Below the pieces are notes generated by a model. The model saw nothing but the letters and a program-made list of their open reading frames with translations, was not told where the DNA came from and made no database searches. This document shows, one piece after another, positions 30,534 to 39,844 of a DNA stretch of 64,000 nucleotides; the stretch's first letter is position 1, and every line of letters starts with the position of its first letter. The translations under genes and the position numbers were made by a program. The stretch covers positions 434,001-498,000 of the forward strand of contig NZ_CP033365.1 of assembly GCF_013170825.1 (NCBI RefSeq), in the 5' to 3' direction. This stretch comes from Mesorhizobium sp. NZP2298. Lineage in GTDB: Bacteria > Pseudomonadota > Alphaproteobacteria > Rhizobiales > Rhizobiaceae.

Positions 30534-30571
30534 AAAAAAGAAACGGCGCCGCTCGCGCGACGCCGTTTTTA
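30534..30571. terminator. Bidirectional rho-independent terminator
   Basis: AAACGGCG (30541-30548) pairs with CGCCGTTT (30561-30568), with T-runs on both strands (TTTTT at 30566-30570, and TTTCTTTTTT on the minus strand). On the minus strand it lies downstream of the DUF2852 gene, past the composite repeat. Confidence 0.75.
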
Positions 30572-30587
30572 CGATCGGGCTTGTCCA

Positions 30588-30689
30588 ACAGCGCCGCGCG
30601 TCCTCTGGGACGCGCAAAGGACGCTGTAGCACTTTAAGTTGGCGCATGACCTTTTCCGAAAACCGGTTTCGGTTTTCGGGGTCATGCGC
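30588..30689. repeat. Two-hairpin composite repeat, longer copy
   Basis: ACAGCGCCGCGCGTCC...GGACGCTGT forms the first hairpin and GGCGCATGACC...GGTCATGCGC the second, whose arms also contain CCGAAAACC and GGTTTTCGG. Same module order as 23561-23626; the linker GCACTTTAAGTT is unique to this copy. It fills the gap between the terminator and the DUF2852 stop codon. Confidence 0.8.
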
Positions 30690-30695
30690 TCGGCC

Positions 30696-31178
30696 TCAGT
30701 CGTCAAGCAGGTTCGAGCCCTTGCCACGCTTGGTCGGGGTCGTGCCAGTGCTCGGATCGGTCTTCGCCGGAGCGGTCGACTTGTTGCGCTTCGCCATGAA
30801 GCGGTCGAACTCGTCCTGATCCTTGGCGCGACGCAGTTCGCGGGCATAGTCGTCGAACTCGGTCAGCATGTCGTCGAGCTTGCGGCGTTCCTCGGCGAGG
30901 CGCTCAAGCTCCTTTTCGCGCCAGTCGTCGAAAGCGACGTTGCCGGTGCGGGCGGAGCCGTTGCCCCAGCGCGCGGCCTTGTCGGAACCACGGCGGCAGC
31001 CGGCGAAGATGCCGTCGGTCGCGCGGTTGACGTCACGCTTGAAGCCGTCGAGCCGGTCGCCCCAGATGATGTAGGCGAGCATGGCGAAGCCGAGCGGCCA
31101 GAACACCATGAAGCCGATCACCATCAACGCGATGGTTGCCGGCGTCCAGGCCGGGCGGATCAATGCAGATGTGTTCAT
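30696..31178 (-). CDS. DUF2852 membrane protein
   Basis: The 160-residue product has one or two N-terminal transmembrane segments (TIALMVIGFMVFWPLGFAML, residues 14-40), a WGDRLDGFKRDVNR stretch, and a charged cytoplasmic C-terminus with a predicted coiled coil (WREKELERLAEERRKLDDML). This is the DUF2852 family, widespread in Hyphomicrobiales, of unknown function. GGGAGAA lies just upstream of ATG 31178. Confidence 0.82.
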   Translation of the reverse strand: MNTSALIRPAWTPATIALMVIGFMVFWPLGFAMLAYIIWGDRLDGFKRDVNRATDGIFAGCRRGSDKAARWGNGSARTGNVAFDDWREKELERLAEERRKLDDMLTEFDDYARELRRAKDQDEFDRFMAKRNKSTAPAKTDPSTGTTPTKRGKGSNLLDD

Positions 31179-31295
31179 TTTCTCCCATTCCTTCGGTTGG
31201 AGACAGCCAGGACCGGCTGCGTGGAATCGAAATGGGAAGGCAAAAACGGCGATTCAAGACAATGTCCGCCAAAACCGGACAAGCTTATGAAATGA

Positions 31296-32444
31296 TTATC
31301 GCTTTTTGAGCATGTCGAGGAAAAGCACGCCCAGCCCGGCAATCAACCCCCAGAACGCGGCGCCGACGCCGAACAGTGTCAGCCCCGAGGCGGTGACGAC
31401 AAAAGTGACGGTGGCAGCCATCCGGTCGGCCTCGTCCTTGAGCGCGATCGCCAGCGCGTTGGCGAGCGAGGCCATCAACGCAAGCCCAGCCACCAGCACG
31501 ATCAGGCTCTGCGGCAGGACGGCGAAGATCGCCACCAGCGAGGCGCCGAAGATTGCGAAGACGAGATAGGCGAGCGCATAGAACGGCCCGGTCTTCCAGC
31601 GCTCGGCGGGGTCGGGATGAACGTCCGGCCCGGTGCAGATTGCCGCCGAAATCGCCGCCAGATTGGTGGTCGAGCCGCCGAACGGCGCCGACAGCAGCGA
31701 AAACAGGCCGGTGACGCCGATCAGCGGGCCGGGCTCCGGATGGTAGCCGGCGGCGCGCAACACGGCGAGGCCAGACAGGTTCTGAGAGGCCATGGTGACG
31801 AGATAGAGCGGCAGCGCCAGGCCGATCATCGCCTTGGCGGTGAAGTCAGGTGCAATCAGCGTCAGTGTCGACAGCTCGGGTGTCGGCAGGCCGCCGACAC
31901 GACCGGTGAGAAACGCGGCGAAACCGCCGCCGATCAGCACCGCCAGCACCGACAGCGCCGGGTTGAACAGGCGGATGATGAAGAACGCCGCGATCAGGGG
32001 CAGGATCAGCCAGGGGTCGACGGGAACGGTCTTGACCGCATTGATGGCGAAGGTGACGACGATGCCTGCCAGCATGCCTGAGGCGACCGAGGGCGGTATC
32101 CTGGAGATCAATTGCGTCAATGGCCGAAACAGGCCGGTGGCGATCAACAGGATGGCGGTGACGATGAAGGCGGCGACGGCCTCGCCTATCGAAAAGCCGG
32201 TCGAGGCAGCCATCAGCGCCAGGCCCGGCGTCGACCAGGCGGTGATAACGGGCATCTTCGTGCGCCATGACAACCACAGGCTTTCGATCGCCATGGCCAG
32301 GCAAACGGTCGTCACCCAGCTCGCCGTCTGGATTTGCGTCGCGCCGACCGCGTGGGCGGCGGCAATGACGATGGCCAGCGTGCCGCCGAAGCCGACGATG
32401 GCGGCGACAAAGGCCGAGATCGGGATGGAAAGGCGCATTCTCAC
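31296..32444 (-). CDS. benE: BenE family transporter (benzoate/H+ symporter type)
   Basis: A 382-residue integral membrane protein with about 12 hydrophobic segments. Family features are the N-terminal FVAAIVGFGGTLAIVIAAAHA, TAWSTPGLALMA and GGSTTNLAAISAAICTGPD, which match the NAT/NCS2-fold BenE family. Substrate is probably an aromatic acid, but no benzoate catabolic genes are nearby, so benzoate itself is uncertain. Its start overlaps by four bases the stop of the upstream hydrolase gene, so the pair is likely co-translated. Confidence 0.85.
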   Translation of the reverse strand: MRMRLSIPISAFVAAIVGFGGTLAIVIAAAHAVGATQIQTASWVTTVCLAMAIESLWLSWRTKMPVITAWSTPGLALMAASTGFSIGEAVAAFIVTAILLIATGLFRPLTQLISRIPPSVASGMLAGIVVTFAINAVKTVPVDPWLILPLIAAFFIIRLFNPALSVLAVLIGGGFAAFLTGRVGGLPTPELSTLTLIAPDFTAKAMIGLALPLYLVTMASQNLSGLAVLRAAGYHPEPGPLIGVTGLFSLLSAPFGGSTTNLAAISAAICTGPDVHPDPAERWKTGPFYALAYLVFAIFGASLVAIFAVLPQSLIVLVAGLALMASLANALAIALKDEADRMAATVTFVVTASGLTLFGVGAAFWGLIAGLGVLFLDMLKKR

Positions 32445-33211
32445 TTGCCCCCGCCGGCCATGTCACCGACCGCCCGCACCAGCATGTCGAGATCCTGCGG
32501 CCGCGACAGGCGATGATCGCCGTCGGGAATGAGCGACAGCGTGACATCATCGGCCGGCAGCAGGCTGACCAGCTTCAGCGCATGGCTCGACGGCACGTCC
32601 GCATCGGCCAGGCCCTGCAGGATGTGAACCGGGCAATGGGTGTCGATGGGCCCCGTCATCACCAGGTTGTTGCGCCCATCCTCGATCAATGCGCGCGTGT
32701 AGGTATAGGGCTCCGTGGAATAGTCGGAGGGCTCGGCGAAGAAGCCCTTTTCGGCGAGGTCGTGCTTCTGTGCCGCGGTCAGCGCCGGCTCGACCAGCTC
32801 GGCGGTAAAATCCGGCGCCGGCGCCAGCAGCACCAGGCCGACGACGTTTGCGTCACCCGCCTTGCGCAATTCCTGCACCATGCGCAGCGCGATCCAGGCG
32901 CCCATGGACGAGCCGACCAGGACCTGGCTGCCGCTGGCGAAGTGCCGGAACACGGCGAGGCTTTGCGAAAGCCATTTCGAAATCGTGCCGTCGGCAAAAG
33001 CGCCGTCGGATTCGCCGTGGCCTGAATAGTCATGGCGCAGGAAGGCGCGGCCTTCGCTTGCCGCCCAGTCCGACAGCGTCTGCGCCTTCGTGCCGAGCAT
33101 GTCCGACTTGTAGCCGCCCAGCCAGACAATGCCGGGCGTCGAACCCGCCATATGGCGCACCGCGATGCGCGATCCATCGACATCGAGAAAGGTCGGGGGC
33201 GTGACGGTCAT
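32441..33211 (-). CDS. Alpha/beta hydrolase
   Basis: The 256-residue protein has the hydrolase fold with nucleophile serine in QVLVGSSMGAWIAL (about residue 105), an oxyanion region at WLGGYKSDM, the acid in ILQGLADADVP and the histidine in PDGDHRLSRP. The pattern LRHDYSGHGESDG resembles ABHD10-type acyl thioesterases. ATG 33211 gives MTVTPPTFLDVDGSRI; the frame continues ten codons upstream without need. ATGA-coupled to benE downstream. Confidence 0.85.
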   Translation of the reverse strand: MTVTPPTFLDVDGSRIAVRHMAGSTPGIVWLGGYKSDMLGTKAQTLSDWAASEGRAFLRHDYSGHGESDGAFADGTISKWLSQSLAVFRHFASGSQVLVGSSMGAWIALRMVQELRKAGDANVVGLVLLAPAPDFTAELVEPALTAAQKHDLAEKGFFAEPSDYSTEPYTYTRALIEDGRNNLVMTGPIDTHCPVHILQGLADADVPSSHALKLVSLLPADDVTLSLIPDGDHRLSRPQDLDMLVRAVGDMAGGGK

Positions 33212-33432
33212 GGCTTTTTCCTCAGGCCCCTCTTTTGGCACGGCGTTCTTGTGGCACAGCCACAGGCGTGGCGAAAAGTGCTCTCGCCGTTTCTTTGTTT
33301 GGTGCAGGCCAGCGATCAGGGTGATTTTCTGTCAATGCTGTGCTATTGACTCCGCCCGCGCGCTCACCACATTGGCGCGTCCACGCATCAGACTGACAAA
33401 TCCTGAACGAAACGGCCAAGGAGACCACGACC

Positions 33433-33969
33433 ATTCGCAGACCTTTCAAAGCAGCGGCGCCGACCAAGGATGGGCCGCGCTCCAACCGTGATATCCGGGT
33501 TCCCCGGGTCCAGCTTATCGACGCCGAAGGCCAGAACCGCGGCGATGTTTCCATAAACGACGCATTGCTGCTCGCCGAAGAGGCTGGGCTCGATCTCGTC
33601 GAGATATCGCCCAATGCGGTGCCGCCCGTCGTAAAAATTCTCGATCTCGGCAAGTTGAAATACGCCAACCAGAAGAAGGCGGCCGAGGCGCGCAAGAACC
33701 AGAAGGTCATCGAGATCAAGGAGATCAAGATGCGCCCCAACATCGACAGCCATGACTACGAGACCAAGATGAAGGCGGTTCGCCGCTTCTTCGAGGAAGG
33801 CGACAAGGTCAAGCTGACGCTGCGCTTCCGTGGCCGCGAAATGGCGCATATGGAGCTCGGCATGCAGCTTCTGAACAAGGTCCGCGAGGAAGTGGCCACC
33901 ATCGCCAAGGTCGAGGCGGAACCGAAACTCGAAGGCCGCCAGATGATGATGGTGCTGGCGCCGCGCTAG
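33433..33969 (+). CDS. infC: Translation initiation factor IF-3, AUU start
   Basis: IF-3 binds the 30S subunit, prevents 50S joining and checks the initiation codon. The frame reads from ATT at 33433 as (M)[17 protein letters not shown], then [21 protein letters not shown]3-N and IF3-C domains, 178 residues in all, the usual length. AAGGAGA lies nine bases before the ATT. The first ATG in frame is 44 codons later and would remove half of the N-domain. AUU is the start codon used by infC in many bacteria and allows IF-3 to repress itself. A terminator follows. Confidence 0.96.
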   Translation: MRRPFKAAAPTKDGPRSNRDIRVPRVQLIDAEGQNRGDVSINDALLLAEEAGLDLVEISPNAVPPVVKILDLGKLKYANQKKAAEARKNQKVIEIKEIKMRPNIDSHDYETKMKAVRRFFEEGDKVKLTLRFRGREMAHMELGMQLLNKVREEVATIAKVEAEPKLEGRQMMMVLAPR

Positions 33970-34053
33970 GCGGATATTTTGCGGAACCTGCCTGGATCAC
34001 GATAAGGTTAGGCGCCGTCATCACGCTCTAAATCCGCCTGAATTGTGTTACAG

Positions 34054-34087
34054 GGCGTCCCGACGATCGGCGGGACGCCTGTTTCTT
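34054..34087 (+). terminator. Rho-independent terminator of infC
   Basis: GGCGTCCCG (34054-34062) pairs with CGGGACGCC (34071-34079), followed by TGTTTCTT. It separates infC from the next gene, so rpmI-rplT have their own promoter. Confidence 0.8.
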
Positions 34088-34120
34088 GGCGAAAGCTGCG
34101 ATCGCCGGCTTTGTTTTTAT

Positions 34121-34164
34121 GCATGTCGTCCTCCCAAGACCGAGGCCACTTTTGGACGATGTGC
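34121..34164. repeat. Degenerate GCATGTCG-type repeat after infC
   Basis: GCATGTCGTCCTCCCA (34121) is inverted imperfectly as TGGACGATGTGC (ending 34164), with AGACCGAGG in the middle as in the copy at 25457. More diverged than the other members. Confidence 0.6.
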
Positions 34165-34193
34165 GGTAGGCTCCTCGACGATCGGATATCCCC

Positions 34194-34820
34194 TTGGACA
34201 ATGAAGTGAAATACGGGCTGGGCAACTACCAGCAGATGCGCCGACTGGTGCTTGCCGTGCTTGTGGTGGTGCTGTTTCTGGCGCTGCTGTTCGGCCAGTC
34301 GACCTTCCCGCCCGACACGCCGGTGCATGAGACGATCGAGATGTTCGGCGTGCTCTTGATTTTCCTCGGCATCGTCGGACGCCTCTGGGCGACGCTCTAC
34401 ATAGGCGGGCGCAAGTCGTCCGAAGTCGTGACGGGAGGGCCTTATTCGATCACCCGCAATCCGCTCTACGTATTCTCGACCGTGGCCGCGGCTGGTGTCG
34501 GAGCGCAGATCGGCTCGTTCTCCGGCATTATTCTCTTTGCGCTGCTCTGCGCCGGGGCCTTCCACATCGTCATCCTGCGCGAGGAGAAGTTCCTCAAGGA
34601 AGCGCTCGGCGCGCCGTATGCGGCCTATCTTGCGCGGGTGCCGCGCTTCTTCCCGAAGCTTTCCCTGTACCAGGAGGGCGATACGGGCAGCTTCAAGCCG
34701 CGCCTGCTGTTGACCACGCTGCTCGATGGCCTGGTGTTCCTGATCGCGCTGCCGGCCTTCGAACTGATCGACGGCGCCCAGCAGTCGGGCATGCTGCCGG
34801 TGTGGTTCACGCTCCCCTGA
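34194..34820 (+). CDS. Isoprenylcysteine carboxyl methyltransferase-family membrane protein
   Basis: The 208-residue membrane protein has four to five hydrophobic segments and the family motif GGPYSITRNPLYV (about residues 81-93) followed by REEKFLKEALGAPYAAYLARVPRF, the S-adenosylmethionine-binding C-terminal region of ICMT/PEMT-like methyltransferases. Substrate is unknown; bacterial members methylate lipids or small acids. The start is TTG at 34194 or GTG at 34206; no ATG is available in frame. It sits between infC and rpmI, outside the translation genes in function. Confidence 0.78.
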   Translation: MDNEVKYGLGNYQQMRRLVLAVLVVVLFLALLFGQSTFPPDTPVHETIEMFGVLLIFLGIVGRLWATLYIGGRKSSEVVTGGPYSITRNPLYVFSTVAAAGVGAQIGSFSGIILFALLCAGAFHIVILREEKFLKEALGAPYAAYLARVPRFFPKLSLYQEGDTGSFKPRLLLTTLLDGLVFLIALPAFELIDGAQQSGMLPVWFTLP

Positions 34821-34852
34821 CCGGGAGACACAGCGTCGCACGGTCTCAGGTG

Positions 34853-34881
34853 TTGCGCACAAGGCGTCTTTGACGTATAGG
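34853..34881 (+). promoter_or_regulatory. Candidate promoter of rpmI-rplT
   Basis: TTGCGC (34853-34858) and TATAGG (34876-34881) are separated by 17 bases, a reasonable match to the alphaproteobacterial sigma-70 pattern. It lies just after the methyltransferase stop and before the leader hairpin. Confidence 0.45.
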
Positions 34882-34895
34882 ACCGCCGTTCAAGA

Positions 34896-34928
34896 GAACC
34901 GCCCGGCAGGGCATGCCGTGGCGGTTTC
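34896..34928 (+). promoter_or_regulatory. Strong hairpin in the rpmI-rplT leader
   Basis: GAACCGCC-CGGCA (34896-34908) pairs with TGCCG-(T)-GGCGGTTT (34914-34927), a 13-pair stem with one bulge. CATTTGCTTTT follows, so it could act as a leaky terminator. It would lie at the very start of the transcript, about 75 bases ahead of rpmI. In other bacteria this leader binds L20 for feedback control; such a role here is inference. Confidence 0.55.
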
Positions 34929-35003
34929 ATTTGCTTTTCGGGCTTTGGTCGGCCCGGAGCGAACAAGAAGCGCGATAGTGCGCCAACAATACGGAGTAGC
35001 AAA

Positions 35004-35207
35004 ATGCCCAAGATGAAGACCAAATCCGCCGCCAAAAAGCGGTTCAAGATCACAGGTACGGGTAAAGTCCTGTCGGCTGCGGCCGGCAAGCGTCACGGCA
35101 TGATCAAGCGTTCCAACAAGTTCATTCGAAATGCCCGCGGCACGATGGTTCTGGCTGAACCGGATGGCAAGAAGGTCATCAAGAATTTTCTGCCGAACGG
35201 CCTCTGA
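35004..35207 (+). CDS. rpmI: 50S ribosomal protein L35
   Basis: A 67-residue very basic protein starting [20 protein letters not shown], the classical L35 N-terminus, with [15 protein letters not shown] lies nine bases before the ATG. First gene of the rpmI-rplT pair. Confidence 0.98.
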   Translation: MPKMKTKSAAKKRFKITGTGKVLSAAAGKRHGMIKRSNKFIRNARGTMVLAEPDGKKVIKNFLPNGL

Positions 35208-35238
35208 GGCATTCGGTCCGGACACGCATTAGTTTTAC

Positions 35239-35277
35239 GCAATTCGGAACGGAAAGCCGCCAGGCACCTGGAATTGC
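35239..35277. repeat. Palindromic element between rpmI and rplT
   Basis: GCAATTCGG (35239) and the CCTGGAATTGC arm ending at 35277 form an imperfect inverted repeat with ACGGAAAGCC inside, related to the ACGCAATTCCGG element at 44993. It lies in the 88-base gap of a two-gene ribosomal operon, just ahead of the rplT ribosome site. Confidence 0.6.
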
Positions 35278-35295
35278 TTTTAAGGAGATCATGAC

Positions 35296-35697
35296 ATGGC
35301 ACGCGTAAAGAGAGGCGTCACCTCGCACGCCAAGCACAAGAAGGTCCTGAAAGCCGCCAAGGGCTTCTACGGCCGTCGCAAGAACACCATCCGCATCGCC
35401 AAGCAGGCGGTGGAAAAGTCGCTGCAGTACGCTTACCGCGACCGCAAGAACCGCAAGCGCTCGTTCCGCGCGCTGTGGATCCAGCGCATCAACGCCGCGA
35501 CCCATGAGCACGGCCTGACCTATGGCCGCTTCATCGACGGCCTCAACAAGGCCGGCATCGAGATCGATCGCAAGATCCTGTCCGACATGGCCATCCACGA
35601 GCCGCAGGCCTTCGCAGCCCTGGTCGCAAAGGCCAAGGTGGCGCTCGAATATCTGAAGAACACCACGCCGAACGCTTTTGAAAGCGCTGTCGCCTAA
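35296..35697 (+). CDS. rplT: 50S ribosomal protein L20
   Basis: A 133-residue basic protein, [20 protein letters not shown] to the C-terminal [12 protein letters not shown], with the family segment [20 protein letters not shown]20 is an early assembly protein of the 50S subunit and in many bacteria represses its own operon. AAGGAG lies at the right distance before ATG 35296; a terminator follows the gene. Confidence 0.98.
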   Translation: MARVKRGVTSHAKHKKVLKAAKGFYGRRKNTIRIAKQAVEKSLQYAYRDRKNRKRSFRALWIQRINAATHEHGLTYGRFIDGLNKAGIEIDRKILSDMAIHEPQAFAALVAKAKVALEYLKNTTPNAFESAVA

Positions 35698-35736
35698 GAC
35701 CAGCGCTTCCCAAGCATTCGCAATTCTGATTTGGGG

Positions 35737-35770
35737 AACCCGCGCTGGCACGGCTGGCGCGGGTTTTTCT
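35737..35770 (+). terminator. Rho-independent terminator of rpmI-rplT
   Basis: AACCCGCGC (35737-35745) pairs with GCGCGGGTT (35757-35765), followed by TTTCTT. Clean nine-pair stem. Confidence 0.9.
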
Positions 35771-35839
35771 TATGCCTGAACACCCAACTTGAACGTGACT
35801 TTCACGTTAGCGCAGATTTCCAACGTAGCGAGTTTGACC

Positions 35840-36937
35840 GTGAACGACGCAACCACCGGCCTGGATACGCTTGAAAGCTCACTTCTGGCCGATATCGCAT
35901 CAGCCGCCGACGAGCCGGCCATCGAGGCCGTGCGCATCGCTGCCTTCGGCAAGAAGGGCACCATATCCGAAATGCTGAAGACGCTTGGCGCCATGACCGC
36001 CGAGGAGCGCCAGCTCAAGGGCCCTGTCATCAACGGCCTCAAGAACCGCGTCACCGAGGCGCTGACGGCGCGTAAGGCCGAATTGAAGGACGTCGCCATC
36101 GCCGCGCGCCTGGCCGCGGAAAAGGTCGATGTGACGCTGCCGGTGCGACAGTCGCCGGCCGAGCGCGGCCGCATCCATCCGATCAGCCAGGTCATAGACG
36201 AGATCGCGGCGATCTTCGGCGACCTCGGCTTCTCGATCGCGGAAGGGCCCGATATCGAGAGCGACTATTACAATTTCACCGCGCTGAATTTTCCGGACGG
36301 CCATCCGGCGCGCGAGATGCACGACACTTTCTTCTTCCAGCCGGACGAGAAGGGTGAGCGCAAGCTTCTGCGCACCCACACCTCGCCGGTGCAGATCCGC
36401 ACAATGGAGACTAAGAAGCCGCCGATCCGCATCGTCATTCCGGGCAAGACCTACCGGCAGGATTCCGACGCCACCCATTCACCGATGTTCCATCAGGTCG
36501 AGGGGCTGGTGATCGACAGGACAGCTAACGTCGCCAACATGAAGTGGGTGCTGGAAGAATTCTGCAAGGCGTTCTTCGAGGTGCCGTCGGTCAAGATGCG
36601 CTTCCGGCCGTCCTTCTTCCCGTTCACCGAGCCCAGCCTTGAAGTCGACATTCAGTGCGACCGCTCGCGGCCCGGCGAAGTGCGGTTCGGCGAAGGCTCC
36701 GACTGGATGGAGATCCTCGGCTGCGGCATGGTGCACCCCAATGTGCTGCGCGCCGGTGGGCTCGATCCCGACGAGTACCAGGGCTTTGCCTGGGGGATGG
36801 GCATCGACCGCATCGCCATGCTGAAATACGGCATGCCGGACCTGCGCGCCTTCTTCGACGCGGACGTGCGCTGGCTGTCGCATTACGGTTTCCGGCCGCT
36901 CGACATGCCGACGCTGTTCGGCGGATTGAGCGCATGA
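35840..36937 (+). CDS. pheS: Phenylalanyl-tRNA synthetase alpha subunit
   Basis: PheS with PheT charges tRNA-Phe. The 365-residue class II catalytic subunit has [12 protein letters not shown] in the N-terminal coiled coil, [34 protein letters not shown], the motif 2 region [13 protein letters not shown] and the motif 3 region [17 protein letters not shown]. The start is not certain: GTG 35840 is chosen because GCGAG lies seven bases upstream and the length fits; TTG at 35834 and a longer TTG form at 35789 are alternatives. There is no ATG. Its stop overlaps the next gene. Confidence 0.96.
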   Translation: MNDATTGLDTLESSLLADIASAADEPAIEAVRIAAFGKKGTISEMLKTLGAMTAEERQLKGPVINGLKNRVTEALTARKAELKDVAIAARLAAEKVDVTLPVRQSPAERGRIHPISQVIDEIAAIFGDLGFSIAEGPDIESDYYNFTALNFPDGHPAREMHDTFFFQPDEKGERKLLRTHTSPVQIRTMETKKPPIRIVIPGKTYRQDSDATHSPMFHQVEGLVIDRTANVANMKWVLEEFCKAFFEVPSVKMRFRPSFFPFTEPSLEVDIQCDRSRPGEVRFGEGSDWMEILGCGMVHPNVLRAGGLDPDEYQGFAWGMGIDRIAMLKYGMPDLRAFFDADVRWLSHYGFRPLDMPTLFGGLSA

Positions 36938-37356
36938 CAGCGCCCCACATCGGCGGTTGCCGCTGCGGCGCGGTGCGGTTCGAAGCTTCGGCCGAGCCGC
37001 ACCACGTCAGCTATTGCCATTGCGGCGATTGCCGGCGGGCAAGCGGCGCGCCGGTTTCGGCCTTTGTCGGCTTCCTGGTCGACCAGGTGGCGTTCACCGG
37101 CAAGGCGCTGAAGATGTACGAGAACGGCCCGGTGACGCGCTCCTTCTGCGGCGTCTGCGGCTCGCCCATCGCCTATGTCGATGAGCGGCTGGAAGACGAC
37201 ATCTATTTCATGCTCGGCGCCATGGACGCGCCGGCCGATTTCGAGCCGACGATGCATGCCTATGTCGGCGAGCAGTTGCCCTTCCTGCATATGTCCGACG
37301 ACTTGCCGAGACACCTGAAATCAAGCGTCAAAAGACCAGACGGAACAATCCAATGA
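36934..37356 (+). CDS. GFA-family zinc protein inserted between pheS and pheT
   Basis: The 140-residue protein has the cysteine pattern of the glutathione-dependent formaldehyde-activating (GFA) family: [10 protein letters not shown] at residue 7, [19 protein letters not shown] and [10 protein letters not shown], which bind two zinc ions. Members of this family have unclear functions, and most are not formaldehyde enzymes. It overlaps both pheS and pheT by ATGA, so it must be translated with them. There is no reason in its sequence to link it to tRNA charging. Confidence 0.9.
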   Translation: MTAPHIGGCRCGAVRFEASAEPHHVSYCHCGDCRRASGAPVSAFVGFLVDQVAFTGKALKMYENGPVTRSFCGVCGSPIAYVDERLEDDIYFMLGAMDAPADFEPTMHAYVGEQLPFLHMSDDLPRHLKSSVKRPDGTIQ

Positions 37357-39761
37357 AATTCACCCTCTCCTGGCTCAAGGACCACCTCGAGACCGATGCC
37401 TCGCTCAACGAGATCGTCGAGCGGCTGACGTCGATCGGCCTCGAAGTCGAGCATGTCGACGATAAGTCGAGCCTGAAACCCTTCGTCATCGCCAAGGTGC
37501 TGACGGCGGTGCAGCACCCCGATGCCGACCGGCTGCGCGTGCTGACCGTCGATACCGGCGACGGCAAGCCCCCCGTGCAGGTCGTCTGCGGCGCGCCGAA
37601 TGCCCGCGCCGGGTTGATCGGCGCCTTCGCCGCGCCCGGCACCTATGTGCCCGGCATCGACGTGACGCTTACGGTCGGCAAGATCCGTGGCGTCGAAAGC
37701 CATGGCATGATGTGTTCCGAGCGCGAACTGGAACTGTCGGACGAGCACAACGGCATCATCGACCTGCCCGAAGATGCGCCTGTCGGCACCAGCTTTGCGT
37801 CCTATGCGCATCTCGACGATCCGGTGATCGAGATCAATCTCACGCCGAACCGGCCCGATGCCACCAGCGTCTACGGTATTGCCAGGGACCTGGCGGCGAG
37901 CGGGCTCGGCACGCTGAAAAGTGGTTCAGTCGAAGCGATCTCCGGCAAGGGCGAGACGCCGGTCAAGGTGGTGATCGAGGCGCCGGAACTTTGCCCCGGG
38001 TTCGCCTTGCGCCTCGTGCGCGGTGTCAAGAATGGCCCGTCGCCGAAATGGCTGCAGCAAAGGCTGATCGCCATTGGGCTGAGGCCGATCAGCGCGCTGG
38101 TCGACATCACCAATTACGTCACCTTCGATCGCGGCCGGCCGCTGCATGTGTTCGATGCCAGGAAGGTTGCCGGCAATCTTGTCGTGCGCCGCGCGCGCGA
38201 CGGCGAGAAGGTGATGGCGCTCGATGGCCGCGAATACACGCTGACATCAGACATGTGCGCCATCGCGGACGACAACGGCGTCGAATCGATCGCCGGCGTG
38301 ATGGGCGGCGAACATTCAGGCTGCGACGAGAGCACGACCGACGTGCTCATCGAATCGGCGCTCTGGGATCCGATCACCACCGCACGTACCGGCCGCACGC
38401 TCGGCATCATCACGGATGCGCGCTACCGTTTCGAGCGCGGTGTCGATCCTGAATTCATGGTGCCCGGCGTCGAGCTGGCGACCAGGCTTGTGCTCGATTT
38501 CTGCGGCGGAGAGCCGGCCGAGACCGAGGTCGTCGGCTATGCCGGCCACAAGCCCAAGATCGTCTCCTTCCCACTGTCGGAAGTGACGCGGCTGACCGGC
38601 ATCGAGGTGCCGAAGGCGGAAGGCCTCGACATCCTGTCGCGCCTCGGCTTCAAGCCGCAGGGTTCGGGCGATGTCGTCGATGTGGTGGTGCCATCCTGGC
38701 GTCCCGATGTCGACGGCAAGGCGGACCTGGTCGAAGAGGTGATGCGCATTCACGGCGTCGACAACATCGCGCCGCAGCCGCTCGGCACGCATGACGCAGT
38801 CAATTCGAAGATCCTGACCACGCTGCAGGTCCGCACCCGCACCGCCAAGCGCGCGCTTGCCGTGCGCGGCATGATGGAGGCCGTCACCTGGTCGTTCATC
38901 CCGGCCAAACATGCCGAACTGTTCGGCGGCGGCCAGACGGCGCTGAAGCTTGCCAACCCGATCGCCGCCGACATGTCCGACATGCGGCCGTCTCTGCTGC
39001 CGGGGCTGATCGCCGCCGCGCAGCGCAATGCCGACAAGGGCATTGGCGATGTCGCGCTGTTCGAGGTGTCGGGCACTTATGAGGGCGACGGCGCCGACCA
39101 GCAGCGGCGCGTGGCCGCCGGCGTGCGCCGCGGCACCGCCAAGCTCGACGGCTCCGGCCGCAACTGGGCCGGCAATTCAGGCCCGGTCGGCGTGTTCGAC
39201 GCCAAGGCCGATGCGATCGCGGCACTCGAAGCCTGCGGCGCGCCGGTCGAGCGGCTGCAGATCGAGGCAGGCGGGCCGTCCTGGTACCATCCCGGCCGCT
39301 CCGGCACGATCAAGCTCGGGCCGAAGACCGTGCTCGGTACGTTCGGCGAATTCCATCCGAAGACCATGGAAGGACTGGACGTTTCCGGACCGCTCTGTGG
39401 TTTCGAAGTGTTCGTCGACGCCGTGCCCGAGCCGAAGGCCAAGCCGACGAAGACCAAGCCGAAGCTGGAGCTCTCCGCCTTCCAGGCGGTGAAGCGCGAC
39501 TTCGCCTTCGTCGTCGACAAGACGGTGGAAGCCGGCACACTGGTCCGCGCGGCGCTGGCCTCCGACAAGAAGCTGATCACAGGCGTTTCGGTGTTCGACA
39601 TCTTCGAGGGCGCCTCGCTCGGCGAGGGAAAAAAATCGATCGCTATCGAAGTGTCGATCCAGCCGGTCGAGAAGACGCTGACCGACGAGGATTTCGAAGC
39701 GCTGGCCAAGCGCATCGTCGAGAATGTCGGCAAGCAGACGGGCGGCGTTCTGCGCGGCTGA
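37353..39761 (+). CDS. pheT: Phenylalanyl-tRNA synthetase beta subunit
   Basis: The 802-residue protein has the bacterial PheT domain order: an EMAP-like tRNA-binding domain (residues about 40-150, [12 protein letters not shown]), the B3/4 editing domain (residues 210-390), B5 (residues 400-470), a class II-like core around residues 490-690, and the C-terminal FDX-ACB anticodon-binding domain ([15 protein letters not shown] to the end). Length agrees with E. coli PheT (795). ATG 37353 overlaps the GFA stop. Confidence 0.98.
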   Translation: MKFTLSWLKDHLETDASLNEIVERLTSIGLEVEHVDDKSSLKPFVIAKVLTAVQHPDADRLRVLTVDTGDGKPPVQVVCGAPNARAGLIGAFAAPGTYVPGIDVTLTVGKIRGVESHGMMCSERELELSDEHNGIIDLPEDAPVGTSFASYAHLDDPVIEINLTPNRPDATSVYGIARDLAASGLGTLKSGSVEAISGKGETPVKVVIEAPELCPGFALRLVRGVKNGPSPKWLQQRLIAIGLRPISALVDITNYVTFDRGRPLHVFDARKVAGNLVVRRARDGEKVMALDGREYTLTSDMCAIADDNGVESIAGVMGGEHSGCDESTTDVLIESALWDPITTARTGRTLGIITDARYRFERGVDPEFMVPGVELATRLVLDFCGGEPAETEVVGYAGHKPKIVSFPLSEVTRLTGIEVPKAEGLDILSRLGFKPQGSGDVVDVVVPSWRPDVDGKADLVEEVMRIHGVDNIAPQPLGTHDAVNSKILTTLQVRTRTAKRALAVRGMMEAVTWSFIPAKHAELFGGGQTALKLANPIAADMSDMRPSLLPGLIAAAQRNADKGIGDVALFEVSGTYEGDGADQQRRVAAGVRRGTAKLDGSGRNWAGNSGPVGVFDAKADAIAALEACGAPVERLQIEAGGPSWYHPGRSGTIKLGPKTVLGTFGEFHPKTMEGLDVSGPLCGFEVFVDAVPEPKAKPTKTKPKLELSAFQAVKRDFAFVVDKTVEAGTLVRAALASDKKLITGVSVFDIFEGASLGEGKKSIAIEVSIQPVEKTLTDEDFEALAKRIVENVGKQTGGVLRG

Positions 39762-39844
39762 GGCGATCCCGGGGAAAGTGCCTAGCGGTTTTCCCACCGG
39801 AATTACGGATTGCGAGCAGATAGCGAATCGCCCTCCAAAGGGCG

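Noticed and set aside
33346..33375. TTGAC at 33346 as a promoter for infC
   Set aside because: No acceptable -10 box lies 16-18 bases downstream, so it was not listed.
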